Below, piece after piece: positions 24,897-32,909 of a stretch of 64,000 nt of DNA. Source of the stretch: Neobacillus sp. DY30. Lineage in GTDB: Bacteria > Bacillota > Bacilli > Bacillales > Cytobacillaceae. Within the stretch, counting starts at the first letter, position 1; every line of letters begins with the position of its first letter. Under the pieces are notes generated by a model, which was not told the origin of the DNA, did no database searches, and saw only the letters and a program-made list of their open reading frames with translations. The stretch spans positions 5,896,001 through 5,960,000 of the forward strand of contig NZ_CP126093.1 in assembly GCF_030123065.1 (NCBI RefSeq). The letters are read 5' to 3'. The position numbers and the translations under genes are program-made.

Positions 24897-25046
24897 AAAA
24901 TTGGAAATTCTATCGCCGCAAAATTTAACAATCCAAGCGTTTGAGAGCTAGCTCTCAGAAACGCCTTGGATTGTGAAATTTTGCAAGCGGACGCGACAGC
25001 GGAAGCGCAATGTGCGTTAGCACATGGCGATAGAATTTCCAATTTT
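24897..25046. repeat. 150-bp multi-hairpin palindromic element
   Basis: Perfect 21-bp outer arms (24897-24917 and 25026-25046, ending TCTATCGCC/GGCGATAGA) enclose a 25-bp inner arm pair (24918-24942 and 24959-24984, one mismatch and one extra base) capped by the palindrome GAGAGCTAGCTCTC. They also enclose a TGTGC-GTTA-GCACA hairpin. The predicted fold is a three-way junction. No coding potential was found. It lies 15 bp upstream of the nuo -35 box. Confidence 0.75.
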
Positions 25047-25068
25047 TCCATCGAACTGGTTTTGAGAC

Positions 25069-25440
25069 ACAAAAGCCCCACCCCCTGAGCGTTGCGTGAT
25101 CTCGCAGAAAAGGCTCCCTGAAAACACTTCAGAGATGACGCAAAAGCGAATTGTTGAACCTTGCACTTAGGTGCACGTGAACTGCAGCGGAGCGGAAGAT
25201 GACGTGCATAGTATCAGGCTCGCAAGAGCCAATTTGGTCCTTTTATCGACATTTAACAACAAAAACTAATTATTGTCAGTGAGAATTGTCATAAAATATA
25301 CACCAAATCTTACCCTTTTATATAAAAAAACGATTTACATCAAGTCCAAAAGCAGTTTTTAAATAATACTCCTGTACAACCCATCATATTCACAATATAC
25401 CAAATCATTCAAAACTTTCTATTAAAAAGGAATAAATATA
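25069..25440. other. Non-coding region, weak inverted repeats only
   Basis: This stretch has no plausible gene. I see TGCACGT/ACGTGCA arms around 25170-25208 and a GGCTC-GCAA-GAGCC hairpin (25217-25230), perhaps remains of another repeat. The rest is A/T-rich. Confidence 0.4.
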
Positions 25441-25468
25441 ATCAACATCCTACTAAACTCCCATAAAC

Positions 25469-25906
25469 GCCATTCGCAAGGCTGGCCATTGTCATTTTCC
25501 CTTAATCAAATTACCTGAGTCCCCTGCCCCCCGTACCTGCCATTTCCCACCCTCTACCTGCCAATTTCACAAACTTACCTGCCTTTTTCCTCATTTACCT
25601 GCCAATCCCCTTCGTTTACCTGCCTAACCAATTCCCCACCGCTATCAAACCCCAAAAAAGCCAGTCGCAAGACTGGCCATCGTCATTTCTCTTAATCAAA
25701 TCACTTGAAATCCCCCTGCCTCCAACCATTACCTCCTAATTTTTTACCTACCTCACCCCCGTACCTGCCATTATCCTTCCTCTACCTGCCAATTCCCCAA
25801 ACTTACCTGCCTTTCTCTTCATTTACCTGCCAATACCCTTCGTTTACCTGCCTAACCAACTCCCCCACCCCACCAAACATCAAAAAAAGCCAGTCGTAAG
25901 ACTGGC
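25469..25906. repeat. Duplicated 228-bp module: hairpin plus 21-bp ACCTGCC minisatellite
   Basis: Hairpins of the form GCCAGTCGCAAGACTGGC lie at 25469 (degenerate), 25660 and 25889. Between them are two copies of an array of TACCTGCC units starting at 25513, 25535, 25556, 25577, 25597 and 25618, and again at 25763, 25784, 25805, 25825 and 25846. The period is 20-22 bp and the copy offset is exactly 228 bp. The last hairpin (25889-25906) is the terminator of the HAD gene. Confidence 0.85.
25882..25906 (-). terminator. Terminator of the HAD gene
   Basis: On the minus strand GCCAGTCTTACGACTGGC is followed by seven Ts. Confidence 0.88.
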
Positions 25907-25928
25907 CCAACCATTTTTTATCTCTCCC

Positions 25929-26582
25929 TCAAAATATATCCAACAACCCAACTACCTCTCCCAAATCCGAAACAATCTTATAAGCTTTTTCTCTCATTTC
26001 CTCAGTAGGATCAATCAAATCAGGCACCATCACACAGCGGATTCCCGCTGCACAAGCTGCCTTTAATCCATTAAGCGAGTCTTCTAAAACAAGGGCCGAC
26101 TCCGCTGGTTCGCCCGCTAGTTTACAGGCCACAACAAAAATATCCGGATGAGGCTTGCCTTTTTTTATATCATTGCCGCTAATATAAAAATCGAATCGGC
26201 CTTCAAGTCCTGTCCGCTTTAAATACCCCGCTATTGTTTCTCGAGTGCTGGAAGAAGCGATACATTTTTTTATCCCCCGTTCCTCCAAAGCGGTTAACAA
26301 CTCAACAACGCCCGGCTTCACCGAAATCCCCTCATCCACTAAAATCCTTTTAAACCGCTCGTGATATTCCTCTGAAATCACATCAAACGGAAAATCATCT
26401 CCGTACATTTTCAGTAATACTACATCAGATTCTCTATCTGGTATACCAATGAGCTGTTTATAATGATCTAACGTAAACGGATAGCCTCTCTTTACAACCA
26501 CCTCTTGCAAAGCCTGGAACGAAGGCCGCTCCGTGTCAAATAACAACCCATCCATATCAAAAATAACTAAATTGGTGCCCAC
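25929..26582 (-). CDS. HAD family phosphatase (beta-phosphoglucomutase-like subfamily)
   Basis: A 217-residue HAD hydrolase with all four motifs: nucleophile DMDGLLFD (about 8-15), motif II SSST (about 114), Lys in KKGKPHPD (about 140) and acidic EDSLNG (about 166). A helical cap follows the first motif. It should dephosphorylate a small sugar phosphate or similar; the substrate cannot be read from sequence. Start choice is uncertain (GTG at 26582 or TTG at 26585, both close to GGGAG). Confidence 0.88.
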   Translation of the reverse strand: MGTNLVIFDMDGLLFDTERPSFQALQEVVVKRGYPFTLDHYKQLIGIPDRESDVVLLKMYGDDFPFDVISEEYHERFKRILVDEGISVKPGVVELLTALEERGIKKCIASSSTRETIAGYLKRTGLEGRFDFYISGNDIKKGKPHPDIFVVACKLAGEPAESALVLEDSLNGLKAACAAGIRCVMVPDLIDPTEEMREKAYKIVSDLGEVVGLLDIF

Positions 26583-26600
26583 CAAACTCCCTCGCTTTCA

Positions 26601-26630
26601 AAAAAAATAGGCAAAGAACTAGTCTTCGCC
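26601..26630 (-). terminator. Terminator of the yitT-like gene
   Basis: An 8-bp stem (GGCGAAGA/TCTTTGCC, one mismatch), then a T-rich tract on the minus strand. Confidence 0.7.
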
Positions 26631-26647
26631 ATTGTTTATATTCCGGT

Positions 26648-27481
26648 TCAGCTCGCCTTATACCCTTTCCCAATCACTTCCTGCACGTGATGGACCGTAA
26701 CATAGGCGTGCTCGTCAATTTCACTAATTATATTTTTCAACCGAACGACCTCTTGTCGGCTAATCACAATGTATAAGACTTCCTTATTATCACCGGTATA
26801 ACCGCCGCGTCCCTCTAACACGGTAATACCCCTCGACATTTTACTCGTCACCCTGTGCAATACCAATTGCGGGGAATTCGAAATGATAAGAACAGCCACT
26901 TTTTCCTCAAGTCCATCAACAATAAAGTCAATGACCTTAGCGCCAATATAAACGGCAATGAGAGTATACATCGCTTTCACAAGTCCAATGATAAAAACAG
27001 AACCAGCGACAACAATGATATCAATCAATAGAATACCCTTGCCCATGCTCCAGCCTAAAAATTGATTCGCCAATTTCGCCAAGACCGTGGTTCCACCCGA
27101 AGTGCCGCCCGCACGAAAAATAATCCCTAAGCCTCCGCCGACTAAAATTCCAGCAAAGATTGCTGCTAATAGCGGGTCATCCGTTATCCTCTTTCCAGTC
27201 TGCTCCGTAATATACATAAAAAGAGAACAGGAAAAAATAGAAAATAACGTATATATAATCGCTCTTTTTTCTAAAAATTTATACCCAATCAGCACCAGGA
27301 CCGTATTTAGGACGAAATTCACCATCCCTGGCGACAAGTCAAAAAGATAATGCGCAATCACAGTCAGGCCGATTATACCGCCTTCTGACAACAGGTTTGG
27401 GATTGTAAAGTAGTTGATACCTACTGAAAAAATGAGTCCACCAAATAAAATGTATAAACATTCTTTGACTGTTTTCCACAT
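26648..27481 (-). CDS. YitT family membrane protein (DUF161 + DUF2179)
   Basis: A 277-residue protein with five or six membrane helices in the first 190 residues (motif GLGIIFRAGGTSGGTTVLAKL) and a cytoplasmic DUF2179 domain at the C-terminus (RGITVLEGRGGYTGDNKEVLYIVISRQE). This family has several members in each Bacillus genome (YitT, YpjC, YqfU, YxkD, YvjA) and no agreed function. It stands alone here. Confidence 0.9.
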   Translation of the reverse strand: MWKTVKECLYILFGGLIFSVGINYFTIPNLLSEGGIIGLTVIAHYLFDLSPGMVNFVLNTVLVLIGYKFLEKRAIIYTLFSIFSCSLFMYITEQTGKRITDDPLLAAIFAGILVGGGLGIIFRAGGTSGGTTVLAKLANQFLGWSMGKGILLIDIIVVAGSVFIIGLVKAMYTLIAVYIGAKVIDFIVDGLEEKVAVLIISNSPQLVLHRVTSKMSRGITVLEGRGGYTGDNKEVLYIVISRQEVVRLKNIISEIDEHAYVTVHHVQEVIGKGYKAS

Positions 27482-27532
27482 TGTGATCTACTTCCTCATA
27501 AGAATATTCCGTTATCCCATGTGTTAACCGTC

Positions 27533-28252
27533 CTATTGCTTTAAAATAAATTTATAACTATCGCCAACGATATACTGCTTTCCGATGTGAACCGGCTTGC
27601 CGTTTTCGTCATGTACCAAGGTTGCCATATAAAACAGCGGTTCACCGCTCGCAACGTTTAGCAATTGGACTTCTTCTTCACCAGCCCTGACAATCTCCAA
27701 GGAAGTTTCACTGGCACCCGTAGGTTTTACATTCAACTTTTCTTCCAAAACTTGATAGACCGATGCGTCCAAATCTTCATTTAATAAAGCATGAAACTCT
27801 TTATATGAAAAATAATTATTCTCGAGCATAATCGGTGAATCGCTGGCATATCTGACCCGTTGAATAAATAGAAGAGCGTCACCATCATCAAGTTGAAGCA
27901 GCTTTTGATCCCTTGGGGTTGGCTGGATAATTTCTCTTTTAATTACTTTACTGCTTGGTATCAGGCCATTTGCCTTGCAAGCGTCACTAAAGCTTAAGAA
28001 GTGAACAATCTTTCTCTCAATTTTTCGCTTGTTTACAAACGTACCCTTGCCTTGTTTTTTGACAAGATAGCCTTCTTCTACCAACTCAAGAATCGCTTTT
28101 CTGACCGTAATTCTACTAATTTTATACTCTTCGCTTAACTCTAATTCAGTCGGAATCTTATCTCCGAATTTTAATTGACCATTAACAATCGAGCTGCGAA
28201 TCGATTCTTTCAATTGGATGTATAAAGGAATTTGGTCATCCTGTTTTAACAT
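27533..28252 (-). CDS. frlR: GntR/HutC family regulator, probable FrlR
   Basis: A 239-residue regulator: N-terminal winged helix (about 10-70; ELSEEYKISRITVRKAILELVEEGYLVKKQGKGTFV is the GntR signature) and a C-terminal UTRA ligand-binding domain (about 90-235). By context it controls the surrounding fructosamine genes and probably binds a phosphorylated Amadori product. The ATG at 28252 is 6 bp from AGGTG. It lies downstream of frlC in the same orientation. Four similar AT-rich palindromes at frl promoters are its probable operators. Confidence 0.82.
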   Translation of the reverse strand: MLKQDDQIPLYIQLKESIRSSIVNGQLKFGDKIPTELELSEEYKISRITVRKAILELVEEGYLVKKQGKGTFVNKRKIERKIVHFLSFSDACKANGLIPSSKVIKREIIQPTPRDQKLLQLDDGDALLFIQRVRYASDSPIMLENNYFSYKEFHALLNEDLDASVYQVLEEKLNVKPTGASETSLEIVRAGEEEVQLLNVASGEPLFYMATLVHDENGKPVHIGKQYIVGDSYKFILKQ

Positions 28253-28363
28253 TATTATCACCTGCCTAATATTTGATAAAGTAAAGGCTTACATAGGTAT
28301 TCAATTTACTTTATCCTTCGTACTACTAAGTATATAGTTTTTATTTCACACTATCAATTTGTT

Positions 28364-29199
28364 TCAACCATCTATCACACTTGAAAGAATCCTCAAAGAC
28401 CGTTCCATCGCTTCATCCGGATTTTGAACATATTGATAGGAAGTATATTCCAAAGTTAGAAAGCCTTTATATCCAATTCCGTTTAATTGATGGATGTATT
28501 TTTCCAGAGGTAAAACGCCGTCTCCCCAAACCAAATGACCTTCTGGCTTACCGTCGATAAAATGAATATGAACTAAGTCATCACCTACTATACGATAGTA
28601 GTCCTCAAAGTCCTCACCCGCCAGCGCCATCGGAATCGTATCGATCATTCCTTTTAGATTTGGGTATTCACTTCATCTAACATCCTTTTTAAGGACTTAG
28701 CATTAAAAACTAAATTGGATTCCACTCTTGTTAAAGGTTCAAATGCAAGGGTTAGGTCTAAGTCGGCTGCCACTGTCGATAACCTCTCTAACGAATCCTT
28801 GGTTCTTTTCCAAGCTTCGTCCGGTTCTTCATTTTCATAGCCCCAGCCCGGGGTAACTAAAAGCATTGGTGCACCTAGCTCCTTAGCTGCCTCCGCTGAC
28901 TTAATAAAGTACTGTATACTTTTCTCACGCAGCCTATCTTCTTTGGCAGCCAGATTGATTGGGTAAACACATTGCTCAGGTGTAAAGCAGACCACAGATA
29001 AGTCTCTTCTATTAATCTCTTTTTTTATATTTTGAATCTCGTGGAGACTCAAATCATCCACATAAAAATGAGGAGCCGCACCCCATAATTCAATATTTCT
29101 ACATTCATAGCGAACCATAGCATCTAGAAAGTACTCCAAAGGGTAGTGCTTATAATGAAAATTCATCCCAGCTACCTGATCCATCGTAATTTTAGCCAT
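28364..29199 (-). pseudogene. frlC: FrlC-type sugar epimerase, frameshifted
   Basis: Two adjacent reading frames together encode a complete TIM-barrel sugar-phosphate isomerase/epimerase of about 278 residues, similar to fructoselysine 3-epimerase FrlC of E. coli. The upstream part ends after DEVNTQI; the downstream part, one frame over, resumes at NLKGMIDTIPMALAGEDFEDYY. One missing base in the CCC run (GGG at 28662-28664 on the plus strand) explains the break. Metal-site residues such as the Glu in AFEPLTR and the Glu in LTLEYTSY are preserved in the pieces. It is either a recent inactivation or a sequencing error. It would convert psicoselysine to fructoselysine. Confidence 0.85.
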
Positions 29200-29241
29200 C
29201 ACTCCAACCCTTCCCCTTAAAAAAGCAAAATATTAGAGTAA

Positions 29242-29270
29242 ATATAACATTATATTACGTTATATGTCAA
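29242..29270 (-). promoter_or_regulatory. frlC-frlR promoter with overlapping operator
   Basis: Minus strand: TTGACA, 17-bp spacer, TTATAT. The spacer and -10 coincide with an AT-rich palindrome of the ATATAACGT..TTATAT type (29242-29264), the proposed FrlR site. Confidence 0.75.
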
Positions 29271-29307
29271 TGTGGTATAATTTAATAAATTAAATGTTCG
29301 AAAAAGA

Positions 29308-29356
29308 TTGACAATTAAAAGGGTGTGAATTAATATAATGTTATATAATGTTATAT
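29308..29356 (+). promoter_or_regulatory. frlB1 promoter with overlapping operator
   Basis: TTGACA (29308-29313), 17-bp spacer, TAATAT (29331-29336). A palindromic ATATAATGTTATAT motif, tandemly doubled, covers 29333-29356 from the -10 onward. Confidence 0.8.
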
Positions 29357-29399
29357 TATATTTTAAACCTTTCAAAATGAATTTAAGGAGGAAACATGA

Positions 29400-30386
29400 A
29401 TGGTAAATTCACAAGTAGTTGTAGATCCACAAGTTCAAAATGTATTAGAGGCTCTGAAAGGACGCACCATTAACCACGTATATTTTGTAGCTTGCGGTGG
29501 CTCTTCTGCGATTATGTACCCAAACAAGTACATACTTGACCGCGAGGCAAAAAATCTTACATCAGACGTTTATAGTTCCAATGAATTCATTCATCGTAAT
29601 CCTAGAAAACTTGGCGAAAACTCACTTGTTGTCCTATGCTCAATGTCTGGTACAACACCTGAAACAGTCGCTGCAGCAACATTTGCCCGCCAAAAAGGCG
29701 CTTTAACCGTTGGATATACAAACCAGCCAACCTCACCTTTAGCTCAAGAAAGTGAGTTTGTTGTAAAATACGAATGGGGTACTGAATCTGTTGCCTTTAA
29801 CACCAACTTAGGCCTGCTTTATCAATTAACATTCGGTGTCCTAAACGTGTTAGAAGGAAATGACAAGTTTGATAAGGTAATTAACAGCTTAACGAACCTC
29901 CAAGCTGTTTTTGATAAATCAGATGTACAATATAAAGACCAAGCATACCAATTCGGCCAGCAATACAAGGACGAAAAAGTTATTTACACAATGGCAAGCG
30001 GAGCAAACTACGGAATTGCTTATTCCTATGCGATTTGTATCCTAATGGAAATGCAGTGGATCCACTCCAATGCTGTTCACGCTGGTGAATACTTCCATGG
30101 ACCATTCGAAATCATTGATAAAGATGTACCTTTCATTATCCTGCTTGGCCTAGATGAAACACGCCCGCTAGATGAAAGAGCTTTAGACTTCTCGAAAAAG
30201 TACGGCGAGAAATTGGTTGTACTAGATGCCAAGGATCTTGATCTAACTGGTGTCGACGAAGAGTTAAAGGGCTACATTGCACCGCTCGTATTAAACAACG
30301 TACTGCGCCGATACGCAGAACAATTAGCAGATGCCCGCAACCACCCGCTCTCAAAAAGACGTTACATGTGGAAAGTAGAATACTAA
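29400..30386 (+). CDS. frlB: FrlB-type SIS-domain deglycase, copy 1
   Basis: A 328-residue protein of two SIS domains, the length of B. subtilis FrlB. Phosphosugar-binding motifs are VACGGSSAIMYP (about 30-41) and LCSMSGTTPETVAAA (about 83-97); EYFHGPFEI (about 227) carries the probable catalytic Glu/His. FrlB cleaves fructoselysine 6-phosphate to glucose 6-phosphate and lysine. GGAGG fixes the ATG at 29400; an ATG four bases earlier is out of frame. It is transcribed divergently from frlC-frlR and is a paralogue of 31781-32794. The exact Amadori substrate is not certain. Confidence 0.82.
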   Translation: MVNSQVVVDPQVQNVLEALKGRTINHVYFVACGGSSAIMYPNKYILDREAKNLTSDVYSSNEFIHRNPRKLGENSLVVLCSMSGTTPETVAAATFARQKGALTVGYTNQPTSPLAQESEFVVKYEWGTESVAFNTNLGLLYQLTFGVLNVLEGNDKFDKVINSLTNLQAVFDKSDVQYKDQAYQFGQQYKDEKVIYTMASGANYGIAYSYAICILMEMQWIHSNAVHAGEYFHGPFEIIDKDVPFIILLGLDETRPLDERALDFSKKYGEKLVVLDAKDLDLTGVDEELKGYIAPLVLNNVLRRYAEQLADARNHPLSKRRYMWKVEY

Positions 30387-30393
30387 AAGCAAG

Positions 30394-30428
30394 AGCTCCT
30401 CGAGTTTCGACTCAGGAGCTTTTTTTTT
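30394..30428 (+). terminator. Terminator of frlB1
   Basis: AGCTCCT and AGGAGCT arms with an inner GAGT/ACTC stem, followed by nine Ts. Confidence 0.9.
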
Positions 30429-30443
30429 AGAATCCAAACCTGA

Positions 30444-30480
30444 AAAGCCAGGCGAATGCCTGACTCTCGTCATTGTCTTA
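30444..30480. repeat. Hairpin module related to the 25469-25906 repeat
   Basis: GCCAGGCGAATGCCTGAC followed by TCGTCATT and CTTAATC. The same order (hairpin, T[C/T]GTCATT, CTTAATC, then an array) is seen at 25469 and 25660. Confidence 0.6.
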
Positions 30481-30538
30481 ATCTTTTTGTTGTTTACCTT
30501 TTCATAGTGACCTAAACACTTCATCAATCACATTTACG

Positions 30539-30809
30539 ATCATTATAAACCCTCTATAGTTACCCAAACCTCTTCTCTATCTCCACTTCGGTCACTATAA
30601 ACCATCTATAGTTACCCAAACTGCTCACCTACCTCCACTTCGGTCACTATAAACCCTCTATAGTTACCCAAGCCGCTCACCTTCCACCACTTCGGTCACT
30701 ATAAACCCTCTATAGTTACCCAAACCGCTCACCTACCTCCACTTCGGTCACTATAAACCCCCTATAGCTACCCAAACCGCTCACCTTCCACCACTTCGGT
30801 CACTATAAC
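30539..30809. repeat. 52-bp tandem array
   Basis: Five full units and a partial one. The word (G/A)TCA(C/T)TATAA starts at 30539, 30591, 30643, 30695, 30747 and 30799: an exact 52-bp period. Each unit contains the near-perfect dyad GGTCACTATA...TATAGTTACC and a CTCACCTACCTCCACTTC spacer. No start codon or conserved frame is present. Confidence 0.9.
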
Positions 30810-30825
30810 TTCAAAATTTCAACAA

Positions 30826-30855
30826 CAAAAAAACCTGCTCTCTACTAGAACAGGT
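30826..30855 (-). terminator. Terminator of frlD
   Basis: ACCTG...CAGGT arms with a partial inner stem, followed by seven Ts on the minus strand. Confidence 0.75.
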
Positions 30856-30871
30856 CCCTTCGATATAAATA

Positions 30872-31708
30872 CTAACAAAGCACAATCTTCCTAGCTCTCT
30901 TCTTCCCGTGGCCAAAGGCGCCATATCGCTGGCAGGTTTCAGCTGCCGCTGCAGCTCCTTTTGCCATCGCTTCCTGCGCATCATGATTTACGATGAATTC
31001 CTTTAAGAACACAGCAACAAAGGTATCTCCGGCTCCGAGTGTATCAATAACCTCCGTTTCGACAATCCCTTGTTTAAACAACTGGTTACCATCGGAAAAT
31101 AACGATCCTTCAGAGCCTCTCGTCACAATCACATTTGGTGTTCCCGCCTCATGTACCTTTTTAATAAAAGCCTCACATTCCGCTGCCGATAAATCTCCAC
31201 CAGAGAAGATCGCAAACTTCACATGCGGACAGACAAGCTGCAAATAGTCGTCATCTCGGTTAGTTGAAAAGTCAAACGAGATATTAATGTACTTTTTTAA
31301 TACGGGCAGTTCTTTTTCGATATGGCTAAATACGCTCGTATGGAGCAGTGAATAGGTGCCAATACTCTCTAGTTCTTCTTTTGTAAAATTAAGTTTTAGG
31401 TGCTTTTGAATGCCGCCTTTATTAGAGCCGACAAAGATCCGATCGCCATGCTCGTCCAAAGACACAACCGCCTCCCCAGATGGTCCAAACGCACGGCGGA
31501 CCTGGGAAACATCGATATCCTCTTCCTGCAGGGAGTTGATAATATGCTCGCCTTCTTCATCGTTCCCAATGATGCCTACGTAAGAAACCTCCTCCATACC
31601 ATAGCGTTTCCAGAAGACTGCTACATTTAATGCGTTTCCGCCCGGGAACATCTCCTGGCGATCATCGTAATAATCCACTACATTATCTCCAACCGCTATC
31701 AGCCTCAT
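30872..31708 (-). CDS. frlD: Fructosamine kinase FrlD (PfkB family)
   Basis: A 278-residue ribokinase-family enzyme that phosphorylates fructosamines such as fructoselysine at O6, making the FrlB substrate. The N-terminal MRLIAVGDNVVDYY and PGGNALNVAV and the C-terminal DTLGAGDTFVAVFL (ATP site and catalytic Asp) are the two PfkB signatures. GGGAGGG eight bases upstream picks the ATG at 31708; the extra upstream codons are not supported. It follows frlB2 by 72 bp in the same direction. Confidence 0.87.
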   Translation of the reverse strand: MRLIAVGDNVVDYYDDRQEMFPGGNALNVAVFWKRYGMEEVSYVGIIGNDEEGEHIINSLQEEDIDVSQVRRAFGPSGEAVVSLDEHGDRIFVGSNKGGIQKHLKLNFTKEELESIGTYSLLHTSVFSHIEKELPVLKKYINISFDFSTNRDDDYLQLVCPHVKFAIFSGGDLSAAECEAFIKKVHEAGTPNVIVTRGSEGSLFSDGNQLFKQGIVETEVIDTLGAGDTFVAVFLKEFIVNHDAQEAMAKGAAAAAETCQRYGAFGHGKKRARKIVLC

Positions 31709-31780
31709 CCTCAAAACCCTCCCAATAAATGAATAAGAGAAAGATACAATAAGTTTATTGTATCTTTCCAAGTTTCTTTT

Positions 31781-32794
31781 TTAATAAGCCACTGTTCGAT
31801 AGTATCTTCTAATCTCTAAATTATGATTTCGCTTATCTTCTAAGTGAACGCTCAATCTTTGCAGTAAAGTGGACGTGACAATCGGTGATAGATATTTTCT
31901 AAACTCTTCACTGATACCTTCTAACTCATAATCGGCAGTATCGATCACGGTTAATTTCTTTGTATAATTTTCAGCAAAGCGCTCAACACGCTCCATCAGC
32001 GGTCGCGTATCATCCTGACCCTTTAGTAATAACATGCTCGTATCTTCTTCGACAATCTCCAATGTCCCATGGAAAAATTCCGCTGCATGGATGGATTTTG
32101 TCTTAATCCATTGCATTTCCTCTAAAACACACATCGCGTAGGAGTAAGCGCGGCCCCAAGTTGTGCCGGAACCCACTACCAAATGATAAGGCTCATCTTT
32201 GTAAGTAACTGCAAAGTTCTCTGCTTTAGGCTCGAACTGTTCCTTTGCCTGTATTAACTTCTCAGGTAAAATTTCTAATTGAGCCGCAAACTCCTCATAG
32301 CGAGGGAAATCACCATTTTTATTCATCAGTTTAAAAATGAGGTGAAATAGCACTAATTGGTTAGAATCGCTGGCAAAGTCATTTTCTGCAAAATTAACCA
32401 AAGGATAATCAACTGTATCTGCAAGCGGCTGATTGTACTCTCCCGTTAAACCAATTGTTGTTGCCCCAAGCTGTTTACAATATTTGGCCGCTGCTACTGT
32501 CTCTTCTGTTGTACCTGACAACGAAGATAAGATGACTAGTGATTCGTCACTTAATTGCTTGTGATTTTGCAAAACAAGCTCTGCGGCAATTTCAGCGTAA
32601 GCTGGAATCGTTGATGTTGAGTTAATCATGTATTCGAACGGATAAAAGGTTGCTACTGCTCCGCCTGATCCAATTAGAAAAATATTTTTAAAGCCCTTCT
32701 CAAAAACTTTGTCTGCAACTTTTTCAATTTCTTCTCGTAATCCTATCGCTCCACCGGTTACTTTCAAATACTTTTCCCTGCTAAAATTCAACAT
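31781..32794 (-). CDS. frlB: FrlB-type SIS-domain deglycase, copy 2
   Basis: A 337-residue protein of the same two-SIS architecture as frlB1: LIGSGGAVATFYP, LSSLSGTTEETVAAAKYCKQLGA and AAEFFHGTLEIVEE. The two proteins are clearly diverged, so they may act on different Amadori compounds or on alpha- versus epsilon-linked forms. GGAG eight bases before the ATG at 32794 sets the start. It has its own promoter and operator although it lies downstream of frlM. Confidence 0.82.
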   Translation of the reverse strand: MLNFSREKYLKVTGGAIGLREEIEKVADKVFEKGFKNIFLIGSGGAVATFYPFEYMINSTSTIPAYAEIAAELVLQNHKQLSDESLVILSSLSGTTEETVAAAKYCKQLGATTIGLTGEYNQPLADTVDYPLVNFAENDFASDSNQLVLFHLIFKLMNKNGDFPRYEEFAAQLEILPEKLIQAKEQFEPKAENFAVTYKDEPYHLVVGSGTTWGRAYSYAMCVLEEMQWIKTKSIHAAEFFHGTLEIVEEDTSMLLLKGQDDTRPLMERVERFAENYTKKLTVIDTADYELEGISEEFRKYLSPIVTSTLLQRLSVHLEDKRNHNLEIRRYYRTVAY

Positions 32795-32816
32795 CGATTC
32801 CACTCCTTTTTAATAA

Positions 32817-32867
32817 TACATTATATAACGTTATATCAATAATAGAATGATTATCCAATTTAGTCAA
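32817..32867 (-). promoter_or_regulatory. frlB2-frlD promoter and operator
   Basis: Minus strand: TTGACT (32867-32862), 17-bp spacer, TATTAT (32844-32839), followed by the palindrome ATATAACGTTATAT (about 32823-32836) covering the start site. Confidence 0.78.
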
Positions 32868-32909
32868 TATAAGTAATTAATTTTTAAAGAAGGGGGAGAA
32901 CCCCCACTA

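Noticed and set aside
24854..25081. 75-residue frame on the minus strand upstream of nuoA
   Set aside because: It lies across the perfect palindromic element and the nuo promoter; its composition follows the inverted repeats.
25705..25899. 64-residue Pro/Leu-rich frame
   Set aside because: Made entirely of the 21-bp ACCTGCC repeat and has no ribosome site.
30539..30809. CRISPR array
   Set aside because: Units are contiguous and the between-dyad sequence is itself repeated, with no unique spacers; no cas genes are present. The same applies to the 53-bp and other 52-bp arrays.
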